A stretch of DNA of 64,000 nucleotides from Actinomycetota bacterium (GCA_020637055.1 JACJWR010000001.1:310001-374000); one strand, 5' to 3'. Counted from the stretch's first letter, positions 52,009 to 62,856 are shown. Notes: generated by a model from the sequence alone, not told the origin. Numbers and translations are program-made.

Positions 52009-53781
52009 CTAGAGGTCGCCACCGCGGCTGCGGTGCAAGATTGGCAGACGTTGCCTCACAAGGGCGATACCGTCGTCGATTTCGGCCACCCGGAGCACCT
52101 TGCAGCCGAGCACGTAGGTGACCCCGATCGCCAGGCCCCCGAGTACCAGGGCGGCGATGGCGAGCACCGGATAACCGGCGAATCCGAGGCCGATCGATTC
52201 GCCGGACACCCCCGAGTACCAGCTGCGCAGCGCGAAAGTGACGGCGAATCCGACGGCCGCCGCGAACACGCCGGCGAGCAGCATCCGACCCAGGGTGCTC
52301 GCCGTCGACCACGTGTTGAGTCCGCCCAGCCGATGCCGGAGCCAGGCCCAGGCCACCACGATCACCACCCAATAGGCGACTGATTCGCCCAGCGCCAGGC
52401 TGGCCACCTTCAGACTTGTGGGTGCCAGGCTGTAGAAGAACACGGCGAACCCCACCAGCAAAGCGCTGAACACCACCGTGACGAAGAACGGCGTGCGGGT
52501 GTCCGACATGGCGTACCAGCCACGGATGAGCAGGTAGAACAGACCGAAGGGCAGCAGCCCCAGGGCGAACACCGCGACCACCACCCCGGTGTAGGTGGCG
52601 GCGTCGCCGGCTCCGGCACCGTAGTTGAAGACCAATGTGGTGAGCACCGGGCCGAACACGATCAGCAGCACGCCGGCCGGGACGATCAGGGCACCCACGA
52701 GTCGTGCGCCGCCGGTGATCTGATCGGCCACCGCACGCAGGTCGCCGTCGGCGGCTGAGTGGCTCATCCGCGGCAACAGCGCGGTGACGATGGAAATCGT
52801 GATCACCGACGTGGGCAGCATGTAGACCAGATACGCCTTGTCGAACGTCGTCAGCCCCTGCGCCACGGTGCCTTCCTGGGCGGCGAGGACGTTGGCACCG
52901 GTGGCGAGGCGGGTCGTGACCAGCAGTGCCACCTGGTTGGCCAGCACCATCGCGACCGTCCAACCCGCCAACTTCGCCGTCTTGCCCAAGCCCGAGCCGC
53001 GGAAGTCGAAGCGGGGCCGATAGCGGAAGTGCACCCGCCGCAGCACCGGGATCAGGATCAGCGATTGCACCACCACTCCGAGCGTGGTGCCGATCCCCAA
53101 CCAGGTGATCTGGGCTCCGGTGATGGACGCCACCGTGGTGTCGGTGCCGGCGAACCACAGGTAGCCCACGGCCATCGAGATCACGATGATGTTGTTGGCG
53201 ACTGGGGCGAACATCGGCATCGCGAAGTGCTGACGTGAGTTCAGCACCTGCGACAGCATGGTGTAGAGGCCGTAGAAGAAGATCTGCGGCAGGAAGAAGC
53301 GGGCGAATGCGACGGCGAGGGCGTAGTCGGCGGGTGGGTAGTCGCGGGGTACGTAGAGGGCCACCAACCACGGTGCGATGAGCACCGCCACCAGCGATAG
53401 GGCGATGAGCACCAGCCCGGTCAAGGTGAGCAGGCGGTTGGCGTAGGCATCCCCGCCGTCGGCGTCTTCCTTCAGGTGCCGCACCAATTGCGGTACGAAG
53501 ACGGCACCGAGGGCGCCGCCGACGAGCAGCAGGTAGACCGTGTTCGGCAGGGTGTTGCCGAGGGTGTAGGCGTCGGCGAGCGTGCCGAAACCGACCGCCG
53601 CGACCACCGCGATGTCCCGACCGACGCCGGTGACCCGGGAGACGATGGTTCCGATCGCCATGACCGCACTGCTGCGCAGCATGGAGGGGTCGCTCTCGGC
53701 GATCCGGGCGCCGTCGACCACCTCGCCCGGTCCGTCGTCCGGGGGTTCGCCGAAGGAGCGGGACTCACTGACGTTCGTCAC
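52009..53781 (-). CDS. murJ: Lipid II flippase MurJ (MviN)
   Basis: 590 residues with about 14 membrane segments. It starts LRSSAVMAIGTIVSRVTGVGRDIAVV; the MurJ region LPNTVYLLLVGGALGAVFVPQLVR and the later IRGWYAMSDTRTPF are typical. It flips lipid II across the membrane. Unlike mycobacterial MviN, it ends after the membrane domain; the pseudokinase is encoded separately just downstream. Its start overlaps the DUF6049 stop by 17 bp. Confidence 0.95.
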   Translation of the reverse strand: MTNVSESRSFGEPPDDGPGEVVDGARIAESDPSMLRSSAVMAIGTIVSRVTGVGRDIAVVAAVGFGTLADAYTLGNTLPNTVYLLLVGGALGAVFVPQLVRHLKEDADGGDAYANRLLTLTGLVLIALSLVAVLIAPWLVALYVPRDYPPADYALAVAFARFFLPQIFFYGLYTMLSQVLNSRQHFAMPMFAPVANNIIVISMAVGYLWFAGTDTTVASITGAQITWLGIGTTLGVVVQSLILIPVLRRVHFRYRPRFDFRGSGLGKTAKLAGWTVAMVLANQVALLVTTRLATGANVLAAQEGTVAQGLTTFDKAYLVYMLPTSVITISIVTALLPRMSHSAADGDLRAVADQITGGARLVGALIVPAGVLLIVFGPVLTTLVFNYGAGAGDAATYTGVVVAVFALGLLPFGLFYLLIRGWYAMSDTRTPFFVTVVFSALLVGFAVFFYSLAPTSLKVASLALGESVAYWVVIVVAWAWLRHRLGGLNTWSTASTLGRMLLAGVFAAAVGFAVTFALRSWYSGVSGESIGLGFAGYPVLAIAALVLGGLAIGVTYVLGCKVLRVAEIDDGIALVRQRLPILHRSRGGDL

Positions 53782-55858
53782 CGCTCACCTCCAACGCTGG
53801 CCCTTGGTTCGATTCACCGTCACTCGCGACGTCGGCCCGCTTACGGAATCGGCGCACAGTGCTCCAGCCGGCCATCAGGATCAGGGTTGCGAACGCCAGG
53901 CCCACCGCCCAGGCGGCCACCCGCGAGTATGCCGAAGTGCGCAACTGGAAATCCTCACCGGGGCCGTAGGGAAGGCCCTCCGGGGTGAGCAGCTGTGCGG
54001 TGACGGTGAGCGGTTCGGGCCCGACCACGCGCACCGGGACCTCTAGGCTCAGCCGCTGGCCCGGCGGTACGGTCACCGGCGGCACCGGTTCGGGTTCGAT
54101 CCGGTACGAGGGTGTCGCCGACAGGGTGAGACCCACCGTCACCGCCACCGGGAGGTCGTTCGACACCGTGACTGGCACCCGGCCCTGTTCGCCCGGAAAA
54201 GCCACCGGTCCGGCGCTGCTGATGGTCACCTTGGCCTGCTGAGCCGCGATCTGCTCCGCGGTACGGGCCAACTGGATCGCACCCAACTGGCTGTCCTGCC
54301 TCCATGCCGCCGAAGAACTCCGCAGCAGCGACTCCCGGAACGGTCGTAAGGCGTCGCCGGGCTGGACCGCGATCGCTCCGATCTGGGAGAGGGTCTCGCC
54401 CGCAGCGGCCACCTCGGACATGTGGGCCGACGACAGTTGGGCCGCTTGCGCCAGCGGACCGAAGGTGCCCAACACCCCGGGACCGGCCAGCGCGTCGGCT
54501 TGCCCGAGGACTTCATCAAGAGGTTCGAGCTGGGCATACGACGAGTTGGTCAACCCCGAGAGCAGGGCGTCGAGTTGGCGCTCCGGCGCCGACCACCTGA
54601 TCGATGGCGGCACGACCAGTACGTTGTCGGCGCCGGCGGATTCGGCGTCGGCCGCCACCAAAGCGAAGAAGAGTTGGCGGGCCAGCACCGCCTCGGCGGG
54701 TTGATCGGACATGATCCGCAGGCTCAGCGCCAGGTCCGGATCGCCGACGATGCCGGTGATCGGGCCGCTGTCGGTGCTCAACGTCACCAACGGGCCTTCA
54801 CCCTCGGCCAAACCTTCCGGCGCCATCACCACGTATCGGACCCCGGCCACCCGCAGTGCGTTCAGGGTGGCCTGATCGACTCGGCCTTCGGGCGGCCAAC
54901 TGAATCCGCCGTTCACCGTCCGGCCCAACTGGGTCTCTACCTGATCGGCGGCCGTGGTGGTGGCGAGCACCAGGTCGCTGAGCAGTCCGGCCGCAACTTC
55001 GGCCGGGGAATCCGGATCGGCATAGGCCGAGGCCGTGACGTCGGCTTGGGCCGTAGAGGCGGTGCTCCGCCGCAGTTGCTCGAGCCAACTCGTCGCGGCC
55101 GGCATGCCCGGAACCTCCTCGACGACTCCGTCGGCGTTGAGTCGGGAGTGGCTGCGAGCGAGCAGCTCCACGCTCTGCACCGTCTGTGGATCGATCACCC
55201 AGCTGACGTCTGAGGGGAATCGGGCACCTACGCCGAGCAGGTCCCGCAATCGGCCGCCACGGTCGATTTCGGCAGCTGCCGCGTCCGAGACGAAGACCTC
55301 CTCGGCATCCCGAGCGGGTGTTCCCACCAATGGCCACAGGAACGTCACCTGGGCGGGGGAGGCCACCGCTCCAGGGGGGTACCAGGGGACGAGGGTGCTG
55401 GCGCGGCCCAGGATGTCCGCGCTGCCGTCCACCGATTCCACCCCCACCGGGTAGGAACCCGGGGTGGCAAGTGCGAGTTCATCGAACGGGACGGTCAGTT
55501 CGAAGTCGGTCTCGGCGCCCGGGGCCAGCGAGACGAAACCGGGTCGCTGCGCCGCGAACTGGCCGTCGACCTCCCGTCGGTCGAGGGCATACGAATACAA
55601 CTCACCGCTTTCGGCCACCGGTGTGGTACCCACCAGCATCCTGACGCCGACGTCGCGCAGACCCACACCGGAGTCGTTGCGCAACACCCCGGAAACCGTC
55701 AGCGAGTCGCCTGGTTTGGGAGACAGCGGGCGGACGTCGTCGATTTCCACGGTCACCAAGCCGCCCAGATCCGCCGCTGCTGCCGGGGTGGCGTTGCCCC
55801 CCAGCCCCACCAGAGCGGCCACCAGCACCACGAGGATGGCGCCGATCGGTCGGATCAC
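53765..55858 (-). CDS. DUF6049 family secreted membrane-anchored protein
   Basis: 697 residues. An N-terminal signal peptide ([22 protein letters not shown]), a large external region rich in Ser, Ala and beta-type stretches ([21 protein letters not shown]), a C-terminal membrane segment ([19 protein letters not shown]), then a short basic cytoplasmic tail. It corresponds by position and layout to Rv3909-type proteins beside murJ. The function is unknown; co-occurrence with murJ and PcnA is widespread in actinobacteria. It overlaps both neighbours slightly, as in an operon. Confidence 0.85.
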   Translation of the reverse strand: MIRPIGAILVVLVAALVGLGGNATPAAAADLGGLVTVEIDDVRPLSPKPGDSLTVSGVLRNDSGVGLRDVGVRMLVGTTPVAESGELYSYALDRREVDGQFAAQRPGFVSLAPGAETDFELTVPFDELALATPGSYPVGVESVDGSADILGRASTLVPWYPPGAVASPAQVTFLWPLVGTPARDAEEVFVSDAAAAEIDRGGRLRDLLGVGARFPSDVSWVIDPQTVQSVELLARSHSRLNADGVVEEVPGMPAATSWLEQLRRSTASTAQADVTASAYADPDSPAEVAAGLLSDLVLATTTAADQVETQLGRTVNGGFSWPPEGRVDQATLNALRVAGVRYVVMAPEGLAEGEGPLVTLSTDSGPITGIVGDPDLALSLRIMSDQPAEAVLARQLFFALVAADAESAGADNVLVVPPSIRWSAPERQLDALLSGLTNSSYAQLEPLDEVLGQADALAGPGVLGTFGPLAQAAQLSSAHMSEVAAAGETLSQIGAIAVQPGDALRPFRESLLRSSSAAWRQDSQLGAIQLARTAEQIAAQQAKVTISSAGPVAFPGEQGRVPVTVSNDLPVAVTVGLTLSATPSYRIEPEPVPPVTVPPGQRLSLEVPVRVVGPEPLTVTAQLLTPEGLPYGPGEDFQLRTSAYSRVAAWAVGLAFATLILMAGWSTVRRFRKRADVASDGESNQGPALEVSGDERQ

Positions 55859-56319
55859 CGCAGTTCCGCGAGCAGCCTTGGAACCTTCTCCATCAGACGT
55901 CGCTCATCTGCGTAGGTAAGGCGGGCCGCGACGTCCGACAGGGCCACCCAGGCGACGTCCGCGACCTCCACATCGTCGGTGTTCACCTCGCCGCCGGTGC
56001 GCTCGAGGATGAAGTGATGGACGGTCTTGTGGATCCGCCGGCCGTCGGCGACGAACGTGAAGTCGATTGACCCGAGTTCGCCGATCACCCGCCCGGTGAT
56101 GCCGGTCTCCTCCCAGATCTCCCGGGCGGCGGTCTGCTCGCGGGTCTCGCCGGGTTCGATGTGTCCCTTCGGAAGCGACCAGACCATCCGACCCCTTCGG
56201 TCGTAGCGTCCGATGATCACAGTGGAGATGGGGTCGCGGTTGAAATCGATCACCAACCCGCCGGCGCTGGTCTCCTCCACGGCCGGGGAATGGCGGCGCC
56301 CTGACCGTGATCCAGACAT
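55855..56319 (-). CDS. NUDIX hydrolase (MutT4-like)
   Basis: 154 residues from ATG 56319. The Nudix box is complete: [13 protein letters not shown], then [10 protein letters not shown]. The surrounding KGHIEPGE and SAGGLVIDF match the actinobacterial MutT4 group next to pcnA. It hydrolyses nucleoside diphosphate derivatives such as (d)NTPs or dinucleoside polyphosphates; the substrate is not readable. The stop overlaps the DUF6049 start by 4 bp. The longer frame to 57213 is antisense to the CCA transferase and was rejected. Divergent from that gene with 87 bp between. Confidence 0.9.
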   Translation of the reverse strand: MSGSRSGRRHSPAVEETSAGGLVIDFNRDPISTVIIGRYDRRGRMVWSLPKGHIEPGETREQTAAREIWEETGITGRVIGELGSIDFTFVADGRRIHKTVHHFILERTGGEVNTDDVEVADVAWVALSDVAARLTYADERRLMEKVPRLLAELR

Positions 56320-56406
56320 GGCCGACAGTCTAACTGCGACCAGCCGCCGGTGCCGTGCTTCTGCAGCCGCGTCCGGGATTGCCGGCCTGCTCGCTAGGCT
56401 TCCGGC

Positions 56407-57846
56407 GTGACGATCAATACGCCTGCCACCCGTGATGCGGTGGCGCGCGTGCGCCCGGCGCTCGGCCCCGCGGTGGCGGAGTTGGCCGGAATCGTCGATT
56501 CGTTCGCCGCGGCCGGTCGCGAGCTCGCACTCGTCGGCGGGAGCGTCCGGGACGCCGCGTTGGGCCGGACCGACAGCGACCTCGACCTGACCACGGATGC
56601 CCCGCCGGAGCAGATCGTCGAACTCGTGGCACCCCACGCCGACGCCTTGTGGGACACCGGAATCCGATTCGGAACAGTCGGCATCCGGCGGGCCGGCTAC
56701 CAGGTGGAGATCACCACCTACCGGGCAGAGCACTACGCCCCCGACTCCCGAAAACCCGAAGTGGTGTTCGGCACCGACTTGCTCGAGGATCTCGCCCGGC
56801 GGGACTTCACCATCAACGCCATGGCGGTCCGTTTGCCCACCGGAGCCTTCGAGGATCCGCACGGCGGCATGCTGGATCTGGTCGAGGGCACGATCCGGAC
56901 GCCCGCCGCACCGCAGGACTCGTTCGCCGACGATCCGCTCCGGATGATGCGGGCGGCACGTTTCGTTTCCCAACTGGGCTTCGAGATCGAACCGGCGACC
57001 TATGCGGCCATGACCGAATCCGCCGAGCGGATCGCAATCGTCTCCGCCGAGCGGGTGCGCGATGAGTTGGTCAAACTCATGCTCGGGCGCTACCCCTCGG
57101 CGGGGATCCGGGTGCTGGTGGACACCGGCCTGGCGGATTTCGTGCTCCCGGAGGTGCCGGCGCTGTCGCTGGAGATCGACGAACATCGGCGCCACAAGGA
57201 TGTCTACGAACACTCACTGACCGTGCTGGATCAGGCGATTGCGCTGGAGTCCGCCCATGAGCCGGCGGTACCGCCGGACTTCGTACTGCGCTTCGCCGCC
57301 CTGATGCACGACATCGGCAAGCCGCGTACCCGCCGCTTCACCTCCGACGGAGTCTCGTTCCATCACCACGAGGTGGTGGGAGCCAAGATGACCCGCAAGC
57401 GGATGAAGGCGCTGAGGTTCCCGAACGACGTGACCGATGACGTCTCGCGGCTGGTGGAACTGCATCTGCGCTTCCACGGCTACGGCTCGGGCGAGTGGAC
57501 CGACGCCGCAGTACGGCGCTACGTGCGCGACGCCGGCTCCCAACTCACCCGGTTGCACAAGTTGACCCGGGCCGACAGCACCACGCGCAACCGCCGCAAG
57601 GCGGCGGCCTTGCAGGCCACCTACGACGATCTGGAACGTCGCATCGAACGGCTCGCCGAGCAAGAGGAACTGCAAGCGCTCCGCCCGGAGCTCGACGGCA
57701 AGCAGATCATGGCGATCCTCGGGATTCCCCCCGGACCGCAGGTCGGCGAGGCCTACCGCCACCTGCTCGAGTTCCGGATCGAAAACGGCATCCTCGGCGA
57801 GGAGGCGGTGACGGCCGAACTGCGGCGCTGGTGGGACGAGCGCTAG
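56407..57846 (+). CDS. CCA tRNA nucleotidyltransferase
   Basis: 479 residues from GTG 56407. The nucleotidyltransferase domain has [22 protein letters not shown] and [16 protein letters not shown]-terminal HD domain has [16 protein letters not shown]. It adds CCA to tRNA 3' ends. None of the three tRNA genes in the window encodes CCA, so it is essential. It is annotated pcnA in mycobacteria, but the motifs are those of a CCA enzyme. The 3' end overlaps the converging membrane-protein gene by 4 bp. Confidence 0.95.
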   Translation: MTINTPATRDAVARVRPALGPAVAELAGIVDSFAAAGRELALVGGSVRDAALGRTDSDLDLTTDAPPEQIVELVAPHADALWDTGIRFGTVGIRRAGYQVEITTYRAEHYAPDSRKPEVVFGTDLLEDLARRDFTINAMAVRLPTGAFEDPHGGMLDLVEGTIRTPAAPQDSFADDPLRMMRAARFVSQLGFEIEPATYAAMTESAERIAIVSAERVRDELVKLMLGRYPSAGIRVLVDTGLADFVLPEVPALSLEIDEHRRHKDVYEHSLTVLDQAIALESAHEPAVPPDFVLRFAALMHDIGKPRTRRFTSDGVSFHHHEVVGAKMTRKRMKALRFPNDVTDDVSRLVELHLRFHGYGSGEWTDAAVRRYVRDAGSQLTRLHKLTRADSTTRNRRKAAALQATYDDLERRIERLAEQEELQALRPELDGKQIMAILGIPPGPQVGEAYRHLLEFRIENGILGEEAVTAELRRWWDER

Positions 57847-59087
57847 CCGTTGTCGGCAGGCGCGGCCGGCCCGGCCGCACCGCTCAACCAGGTCACCACG
57901 GCGGTGAGGGTGAGCGAGATGACCGCCACCCACAGCACGGTTGCCGCGCCGATCGAGTCGAACAGGAACAGACTCGCCGTGGCCAGCACGCCGATGCCGA
58001 TGAAGACCGCCCGCCAGTGCGCGGCGAGGAAGTTGCCCAATCCGCCCACCGGACCACCGCCCAGCACCGACCCCGCCCTGGTGAGGCCCCCGCTGATCGC
58101 GCTCCGGATGCTCGTCGCCGGTCCGCTGCGGCCGCCGAACCAGCCCAGCAGGGCCACGATCACGCCAACTGTGAACCAGGCCCAGACCGCCGAATCGAGA
58201 TAGCGTGTGAGGGTGGTCCAGAAGACGTTGAGCACGGCCTGGGCCTGCGAATTCGGGGCGGCACCGGCCAGGAAGGTTTGAGCGATGCCCAATGCCGAGG
58301 CCAGCACCGCCATGCCGACGGCGATGCCGATGCCGATGCCCATGACGAGTCGGGCGCGCCTGGTGCTGATGGCCACTGCCAACAGCACCAGGACCGCCAA
58401 GGCCGGGATCAGGTAACGCGCGATCGGGATCGTGAATTCGTAGATCAGCCGGGCCTCGGCCAGTTGGGAGTTCTCCAACAGCACGATCTGCTGATCGGCG
58501 GCCGGGGGTAGCGGTTTCCCTTCGAGGGCGGTGAGGCCGCGGTCGACGAGTTCCGCCTGGACCGCCTCGGCGATCGGAGCGGTGTCCAGGACCACTTGAT
58601 CCCCGGACAGTTGAATCGCGCCGTCGGCTTCATCTCCGGACAACACGCGGATCAGGCTCTCCTGCAGCGTCTTGTTGGCCACCACCCAGAACTCTTCGAA
58701 CTGGTCCGAGTTCACGATCCGGCTGGCCACCTGGCTCACCAGGCTCTGGATCGCCGATGAGACGGCTGGGAGCAATTTCTCGGCTGCCGCAGGTGGTAGC
58801 GCCGATACCGCATCGGTGACGACGTCGCTCTCGCTGATCAAGGTCATCAGCGTCGAGGTCGTGCGATCGACGATCGCGGTTTTGATCGCTTCCTCCTCGA
58901 CCAGCGGCGCCACCGTCTCGACGTAACGTTCGGTGTCGGTGATGGTGCGCTGACCCCAGAAGGCGACCACCCCGAGCGGCAGCAGCAGCGACACCACCAC
59001 GACGAGCAGCCAGGCCACGACACCGCGGCCGCGTCCCGAGCGGGTGGGCTGGGCAGTCGCGGTGGTCTCGGTCACCTGTGCGGTCAT
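57843..59087 (-). CDS. Integral membrane protein of unknown function
   Basis: 414 residues. One membrane segment near residues 25-45 (VVAWLLVVVVSLLLPLGVVAFW), then a long external or periplasmic region of about 170 residues (ERYVETVAPLVEEEAIKTA, IQSLVSQVASRIVNSDQF), then five or so further membrane segments from PIARYLIPALAVLVLLAVAIS. I recognise no domain by name; related proteins occur in many actinobacteria as hypothetical membrane proteins. The start overlaps the MFS gene stop by 4 bp, so the two are coupled. Confidence 0.8.
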   Translation of the reverse strand: MTAQVTETTATAQPTRSGRGRGVVAWLLVVVVSLLLPLGVVAFWGQRTITDTERYVETVAPLVEEEAIKTAIVDRTTSTLMTLISESDVVTDAVSALPPAAAEKLLPAVSSAIQSLVSQVASRIVNSDQFEEFWVVANKTLQESLIRVLSGDEADGAIQLSGDQVVLDTAPIAEAVQAELVDRGLTALEGKPLPPAADQQIVLLENSQLAEARLIYEFTIPIARYLIPALAVLVLLAVAISTRRARLVMGIGIGIAVGMAVLASALGIAQTFLAGAAPNSQAQAVLNVFWTTLTRYLDSAVWAWFTVGVIVALLGWFGGRSGPATSIRSAISGGLTRAGSVLGGGPVGGLGNFLAAHWRAVFIGIGVLATASLFLFDSIGAATVLWVAVISLTLTAVVTWLSGAAGPAAPADNG

Positions 59088-60394
59088 GGCAGTCGGCTTT
59101 CTCTCGGGGTGCTTCCCACGTTAGGCCCCCTGGCGTCATGGCGGGTGCCGGACAGCAGGAACATACCCGCCGAAAGGACGAGCAGCCCGCCGGTGAACCA
59201 GGACAACGACGCCGATTCCCCGGTGGCCGGAACCAGGAATCCGGCGACCGCGATACCAGATAGGAGCGAGACGTTGATCCCGACATCGAGCAGTGAGAAC
59301 ACCCGACCGCGGATGTCATCGGTGACGCTCAGCGCCACGACCGTGTCGGTGTCGATCTTCACCGACTGTCCGGCGAATCCCAGCAGTGCGGCGCCAGCGA
59401 TGAAACCCACTGCGGTGAGGCTCAACAGCCCCGGTGTTGCCACCACCGCGGCCAGGATCACGGTTGTCGCCGACCACCAGCCCGGGGCCCAACGGCGGAC
59501 GATCGGTGGAGTGACGACGGCGCCGAGGAAGGCGCCGGCGCCGGCACCGGCGATCGCCAGGCCGAAGAGTCCGAGCGCGCCGGCGTTGTCATCCGGGCTG
59601 AGCACAGACTTGGAGGCCACGATCGCCAGCAGCAGGGCGACCCCGTAGGCCATCCGATGGGCCATCACCCCCCAGAACGACCACCAGGCCTGTTTCGCCC
59701 GCCACAACGTGTAGCCGCCATGCCGCAACTGGCGCAGCACCTCCGCCACCGTCTCGTTCACCGGGCGTTCACCGTGGGGGCCGAGCAACTCCACCGGAAG
59801 TCGAAGGCTGAGCAGCGCCGTCAACACAAGTCCGGCGGCGGCGACGCCGAGCAGGATCGCGGTGGTGGCGGTGGTGGCACCGAGGGCAGCGCCCAGAGAC
59901 AGGGATAGCGCGGCTCCGACGGCCGCCGCGATGGTGCCGGAGACCGGCGCCACGGCATTTGCCGAGATCAGCCGGTTGGGGTGCACCGTGTTCGGGATGG
60001 ACGCCGCGAGGGCGGTCAGGATGAGTCGATTGGTGCCGAGCACGAACAGCACCACCAGCCCCAACAGCAGGGTCGGCGCCCCCGCCACTGTGATCAGAAT
60101 CAGCCCGGCGACCATGGCGGCGCGGGCGAGGTTGGCGACGAGCAGCACCTGACGCCGACGCCATCGATCCAGGAACACCCCCATGAAGGGTCCGATCAGC
60201 GAGTACGGCAGCAACAGCACCGCGAAGGCCGCCACCACCTGGGCCGGACTGTCCTGGCTCTCCGGGCTGAAGAGGACAAAACTGGCGAGCGCGGATTGGA
60301 TCACCCCATCCTGGAACTGACCCACGACGCGAACGGCGAGGAGGCGTCGGAACATGCGTTCCGATGCGAGTCCCTTCAACTCAAGGCGCGCCAC
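59084..60394 (-). CDS. Major facilitator superfamily transporter
   Basis: 436 residues from GTG 60394. Twelve predicted membrane segments; the MFS loop between segments two and three is GVFLDRWRRRQVLLVANLARA. The sequence resembles MFS-1 or enterobactin-exporter-type permeases. The substrate is unknown. It is the first gene of a two-gene unit with the unknown membrane protein. Confidence 0.85.
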   Translation of the reverse strand: MARLELKGLASERMFRRLLAVRVVGQFQDGVIQSALASFVLFSPESQDSPAQVVAAFAVLLLPYSLIGPFMGVFLDRWRRRQVLLVANLARAAMVAGLILITVAGAPTLLLGLVVLFVLGTNRLILTALAASIPNTVHPNRLISANAVAPVSGTIAAAVGAALSLSLGAALGATTATTAILLGVAAAGLVLTALLSLRLPVELLGPHGERPVNETVAEVLRQLRHGGYTLWRAKQAWWSFWGVMAHRMAYGVALLLAIVASKSVLSPDDNAGALGLFGLAIAGAGAGAFLGAVVTPPIVRRWAPGWWSATTVILAAVVATPGLLSLTAVGFIAGAALLGFAGQSVKIDTDTVVALSVTDDIRGRVFSLLDVGINVSLLSGIAVAGFLVPATGESASLSWFTGGLLVLSAGMFLLSGTRHDARGPNVGSTPRESRLP

Positions 60395-60436
60395 GGCCTC
60401 ACGCTAGTGGACGGCGGGAACCCCCGATGCTGCACG

Positions 60437-60473
60437 CGCCGATGCCCCGACCGCGTCGGTCGGGGCATCGGCG
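60437..60473. terminator. Strong palindromic hairpin downstream of ino1
   Basis: A perfect 17-bp stem (60437-60453 with 60457-60473) with a 3-nt loop lies 50 bp past the ino1 stop. No U-run follows on either strand, so it may act with Rho or as an RNA 3' stabiliser. A second, 6-bp hairpin lies at 60489-60503. Confidence 0.55.
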
Positions 60474-60522
60474 AAAGGGACGTGCGGGGCTCGCGAAGCG
60501 AGCAGGCGTGCGCGCGGGGGTT

Positions 60523-61602
60523 CTAGCGCTCGACGTCGCCGGAGATGAAACCTTCGACGGCGGACTTGGCTTCCCCGTCGGTGTATTGCACCGGCGGCGA
60601 CTTCATGAAGTACGACGAGGCCGACAGGATCGGGCCGCCGATACCGCGGTCCTTGGCGATCTTGGCAGCCCGCAGGGCGTCGATGATGATGCCGGCGGAG
60701 TTGGGTGAGTCCCACACCTCGAGCTTGTACTCAAGGCTGAGCGGAACGTCACCGAACGCACGACCCTCGAGCCGGACGAAGGCCCACTTGCGGTCGTCGA
60801 GCCAGGCGACGTAGTCGCTGGGTCCGATGTGCACGTTGCGGTCGGACAGTTCCTCGCGCAGCTGCGAGGTGACCGACTGGGTCTTGGAGATCTTCTTGGA
60901 CTGCAGCCGCTCTCGCTCGAGCATGTTCATGAAGTCCATGTTGCCGCCGACGTTGAGCTGGTAGGTCCGGTCCACGGTGACACCGCGGTCCTCGAACAGC
61001 TTGGCCAGCACCCGGTGGGTGATGGTGGCGCCGACCTGGCTCTTGATGTCGTCGCCGACGATCGGCACACCGGCGTCGGTGAACTTCTGGGCCCACTCCG
61101 GGTTGCTGGCGATGAACACCGGCAGCGCGTTCACGAAGGCGACGCCGGCATCGATGGCGCACTGGGCGTAGTACTTGGCCGCGGCCTCCGAGCCCACCGG
61201 CAGGTAGCACACGAGCACGTCGGCGCGGGTCTCCTGCAGGGTCGCCACGATGTCGACCGGGGTCTCGTCGGACTCGATGATGGTCTCGCGGTAGTACTTG
61301 CCGAGGCCGTCGAGGGTGTGACCGCGCTGCACCGTGACACCGGTGGGCGGCACATCGCAGATCTTGATGGTGTTGTTCTCCGACGCTCCGATCGCGTGGG
61401 CGAGGTCCTGGCCCACCTTCTTCGCGTCGACGTCGAACGCCGCCACCCATTCGATGTCCGAGACGTGGTACGGCCCGAACTGCACGTGCATCAGACCTGG
61501 CACGTGGGTGTCAGGTTGGGCGTCCTTGTAGTACTCAACGCCCTGGACAAGCGACGAGGCACAGTTGCCCACGCCGACGATGGCCACCCTCAGGGATCCC
61601 AT
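60523..61602 (-). CDS. ino1: myo-Inositol-3-phosphate synthase
   Basis: 359 residues. The NAD-binding start is [21 protein letters not shown]. The catalytic region includes [32 protein letters not shown], and [21 protein letters not shown]. It converts glucose-6-phosphate to inositol-3-phosphate, the source of phosphatidylinositol and mycothiol in actinobacteria. AAGGAAGG precedes the ATG and lies in the last codons of the PadR gene 3 bp upstream, so the pair is one operon and the regulator probably controls it. Confidence 0.97.
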   Translation of the reverse strand: MGSLRVAIVGVGNCASSLVQGVEYYKDAQPDTHVPGLMHVQFGPYHVSDIEWVAAFDVDAKKVGQDLAHAIGASENNTIKICDVPPTGVTVQRGHTLDGLGKYYRETIIESDETPVDIVATLQETRADVLVCYLPVGSEAAAKYYAQCAIDAGVAFVNALPVFIASNPEWAQKFTDAGVPIVGDDIKSQVGATITHRVLAKLFEDRGVTVDRTYQLNVGGNMDFMNMLERERLQSKKISKTQSVTSQLREELSDRNVHIGPSDYVAWLDDRKWAFVRLEGRAFGDVPLSLEYKLEVWDSPNSAGIIIDALRAAKIAKDRGIGGPILSASSYFMKSPPVQYTDGEAKSAVEGFISGDVER

Positions 61603-61605
61603 CTG

Positions 61606-62190
61606 TTACCTTCCTTCAGAGTCGACCGAACGGCGCGTGCCGCCGGATTCTTCGTGAGCGATGAGCTCGGAGAGCCACCGCACTTCCCTTTCCACTCCCT
61701 CGAGGCCGTGCTGTTGCAGGGCCAGGGTGTAGTCATCGAGTCGCTCGCGGGTGCGCGACAGGCTGCCCCTGATGGCGGCCCGGCGCTCCTCCAGCCGACT
61801 GCGCCGGCCCTGCAGGATGCGCAGGCGGGCGTCGGCTTCGGTGCGAGAGAAAAAAGTCATGTGGACGTTGAAGCGCTCGTCCTCCCACGCCTCGGGTCCG
61901 GAATCGTCGAGCAGCGTCTGGAAGTGTTCCTTGCCGTCGGCGGTCAATTTGTAGACGATCCGCGCGCGTCGGCCGGAGAGCGCGGGTGCCCCTGCATCGG
62001 CGGGGCCGTCCTCAGCGATCCAACCCTTGGCCAACATGCCCTTGAGCGTGGGGTACAAAGATCCGTACGAGATGGCGTGGAACGTGCCCAGCATCGAGTT
62101 CAGCTGCTTGCGCAACTGGTAGCCGTGCTTCGGTCCTTCGCCGAGCAGACCGAGGATGGCGAGCTCGAGGACATCGCTTCGACGTGCCAC
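61606..62190 (-). CDS. PadR-family transcriptional regulator
   Basis: 194 residues from GTG 62190. The winged helix has LAILGLLGEGPKHGYQLRKQL and SYGSLYPTLKGMLAKGWI; a C-terminal helical domain (RLRILQGRRSRLEERRAAIRG) follows. AAGGAGGT ends 4 bp before GTG 62190; GTG 62196 touches that site and is less likely. It forms an operon with ino1 in the order common to actinobacteria. A 12-bp palindrome 43 bp upstream may be its operator. Confidence 0.92.
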   Translation of the reverse strand: MARRSDVLELAILGLLGEGPKHGYQLRKQLNSMLGTFHAISYGSLYPTLKGMLAKGWIAEDGPADAGAPALSGRRARIVYKLTADGKEHFQTLLDDSGPEAWEDERFNVHMTFFSRTEADARLRILQGRRSRLEERRAAIRGSLSRTRERLDDYTLALQQHGLEGVEREVRWLSELIAHEESGGTRRSVDSEGR

Positions 62191-62232
62191 GGCCACCTCC
62201 TTGAGTGGGTTGCGGTGAAAACCGGCTTGAGA

Positions 62233-62244
62233 TCGATATATCGA
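62233..62244. promoter_or_regulatory. Palindrome upstream of padR-ino1
   Basis: TCGATATATCGA is a perfect 12-bp palindrome, with ATCGAT repeated just beside it (62245-62250 is ATCGAT). It lies in the promoter area of padR; the nearby GATATAT may be part of a -10. AT-rich dyads of this kind are typical PadR operators. Autoregulation is inferred. Confidence 0.45.
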
Positions 62245-62343
62245 ATCGATACGTCACAACGATACCCCCGGGGGAACGTAAGGTAAACATCCGAATCGCA
62301 GTCAACGGATGTGTGTCGCGCCACACGGGCGTAACCTCGTGCC

Positions 62344-62856
62344 ATGGCCGTTCCCCGCTCCAACACGCCGCGCGGGTATCGGCTGGGCCCGGGATCGAGT
62401 CCGCCGCAGGCGAAGCGCCGGGATCCGGCCGAATCCGAGGACGTGGCGGATCCGCTGCTGCCGCGGGATGTGGTGGATTACTCGCTGGCCCGCCGGCGCA
62501 ATCTGAGCGCCGCTCTGCTGGCGGCCACCGGCTCGTCGGACGCACTCGATCCGCATCCGGATCTGTTGCGCGCCGCCAAACATCACGGCCAACCCACCGA
62601 CGCCTCCTGCCCCTGGTGCCGCAGCGACGCCTTGGTGCTCCTGCGCTACGTCTACTCCGACGAATTGGGTCCGTTCAGCGGCCGGATCAAGACCACTGCG
62701 GAACTGTCCGAGATGGCCACCGATTTCGGATTCCTGGATGTCTATGTGGTGGAGGTTTGCCCGGACTGCCACTGGAATCATCTGCTGCGCAGCTACACCC
62801 TGGGCGATGGCCGGCCCCGGACCCCGCTACGGCGCCCGGCGGACCTGCTGGACTGA
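62344..62856 (+). CDS. DUF5318 family protein
   Basis: 170 residues. DVVDYSLARRRNLSAALLAAT is the recognised core. Two cysteine pairs, CPWC and CPDC, about 50 residues apart, suggest one zinc-binding site. The function is unknown. The gene is conserved between padR-ino1 and the ponA-type penicillin-binding protein in actinobacteria, including mycobacteria. Divergent from padR. Confidence 0.85.
   Translation: MAVPRSNTPRGYRLGPGSSPPQAKRRDPAESEDVADPLLPRDVVDYSLARRRNLSAALLAATGSSDALDPHPDLLRAAKHHGQPTDASCPWCRSDALVLLRYVYSDELGPFSGRIKTTAELSEMATDFGFLDVYVVEVCPDCHWNHLLRSYTLGDGRPRTPLRRPADLLD

Noticed and set aside
60829..62286. 485-codon forward frame opposite ino1 and padR
   Set aside because: Antisense to two well-supported genes; composition typical of a shadow frame.
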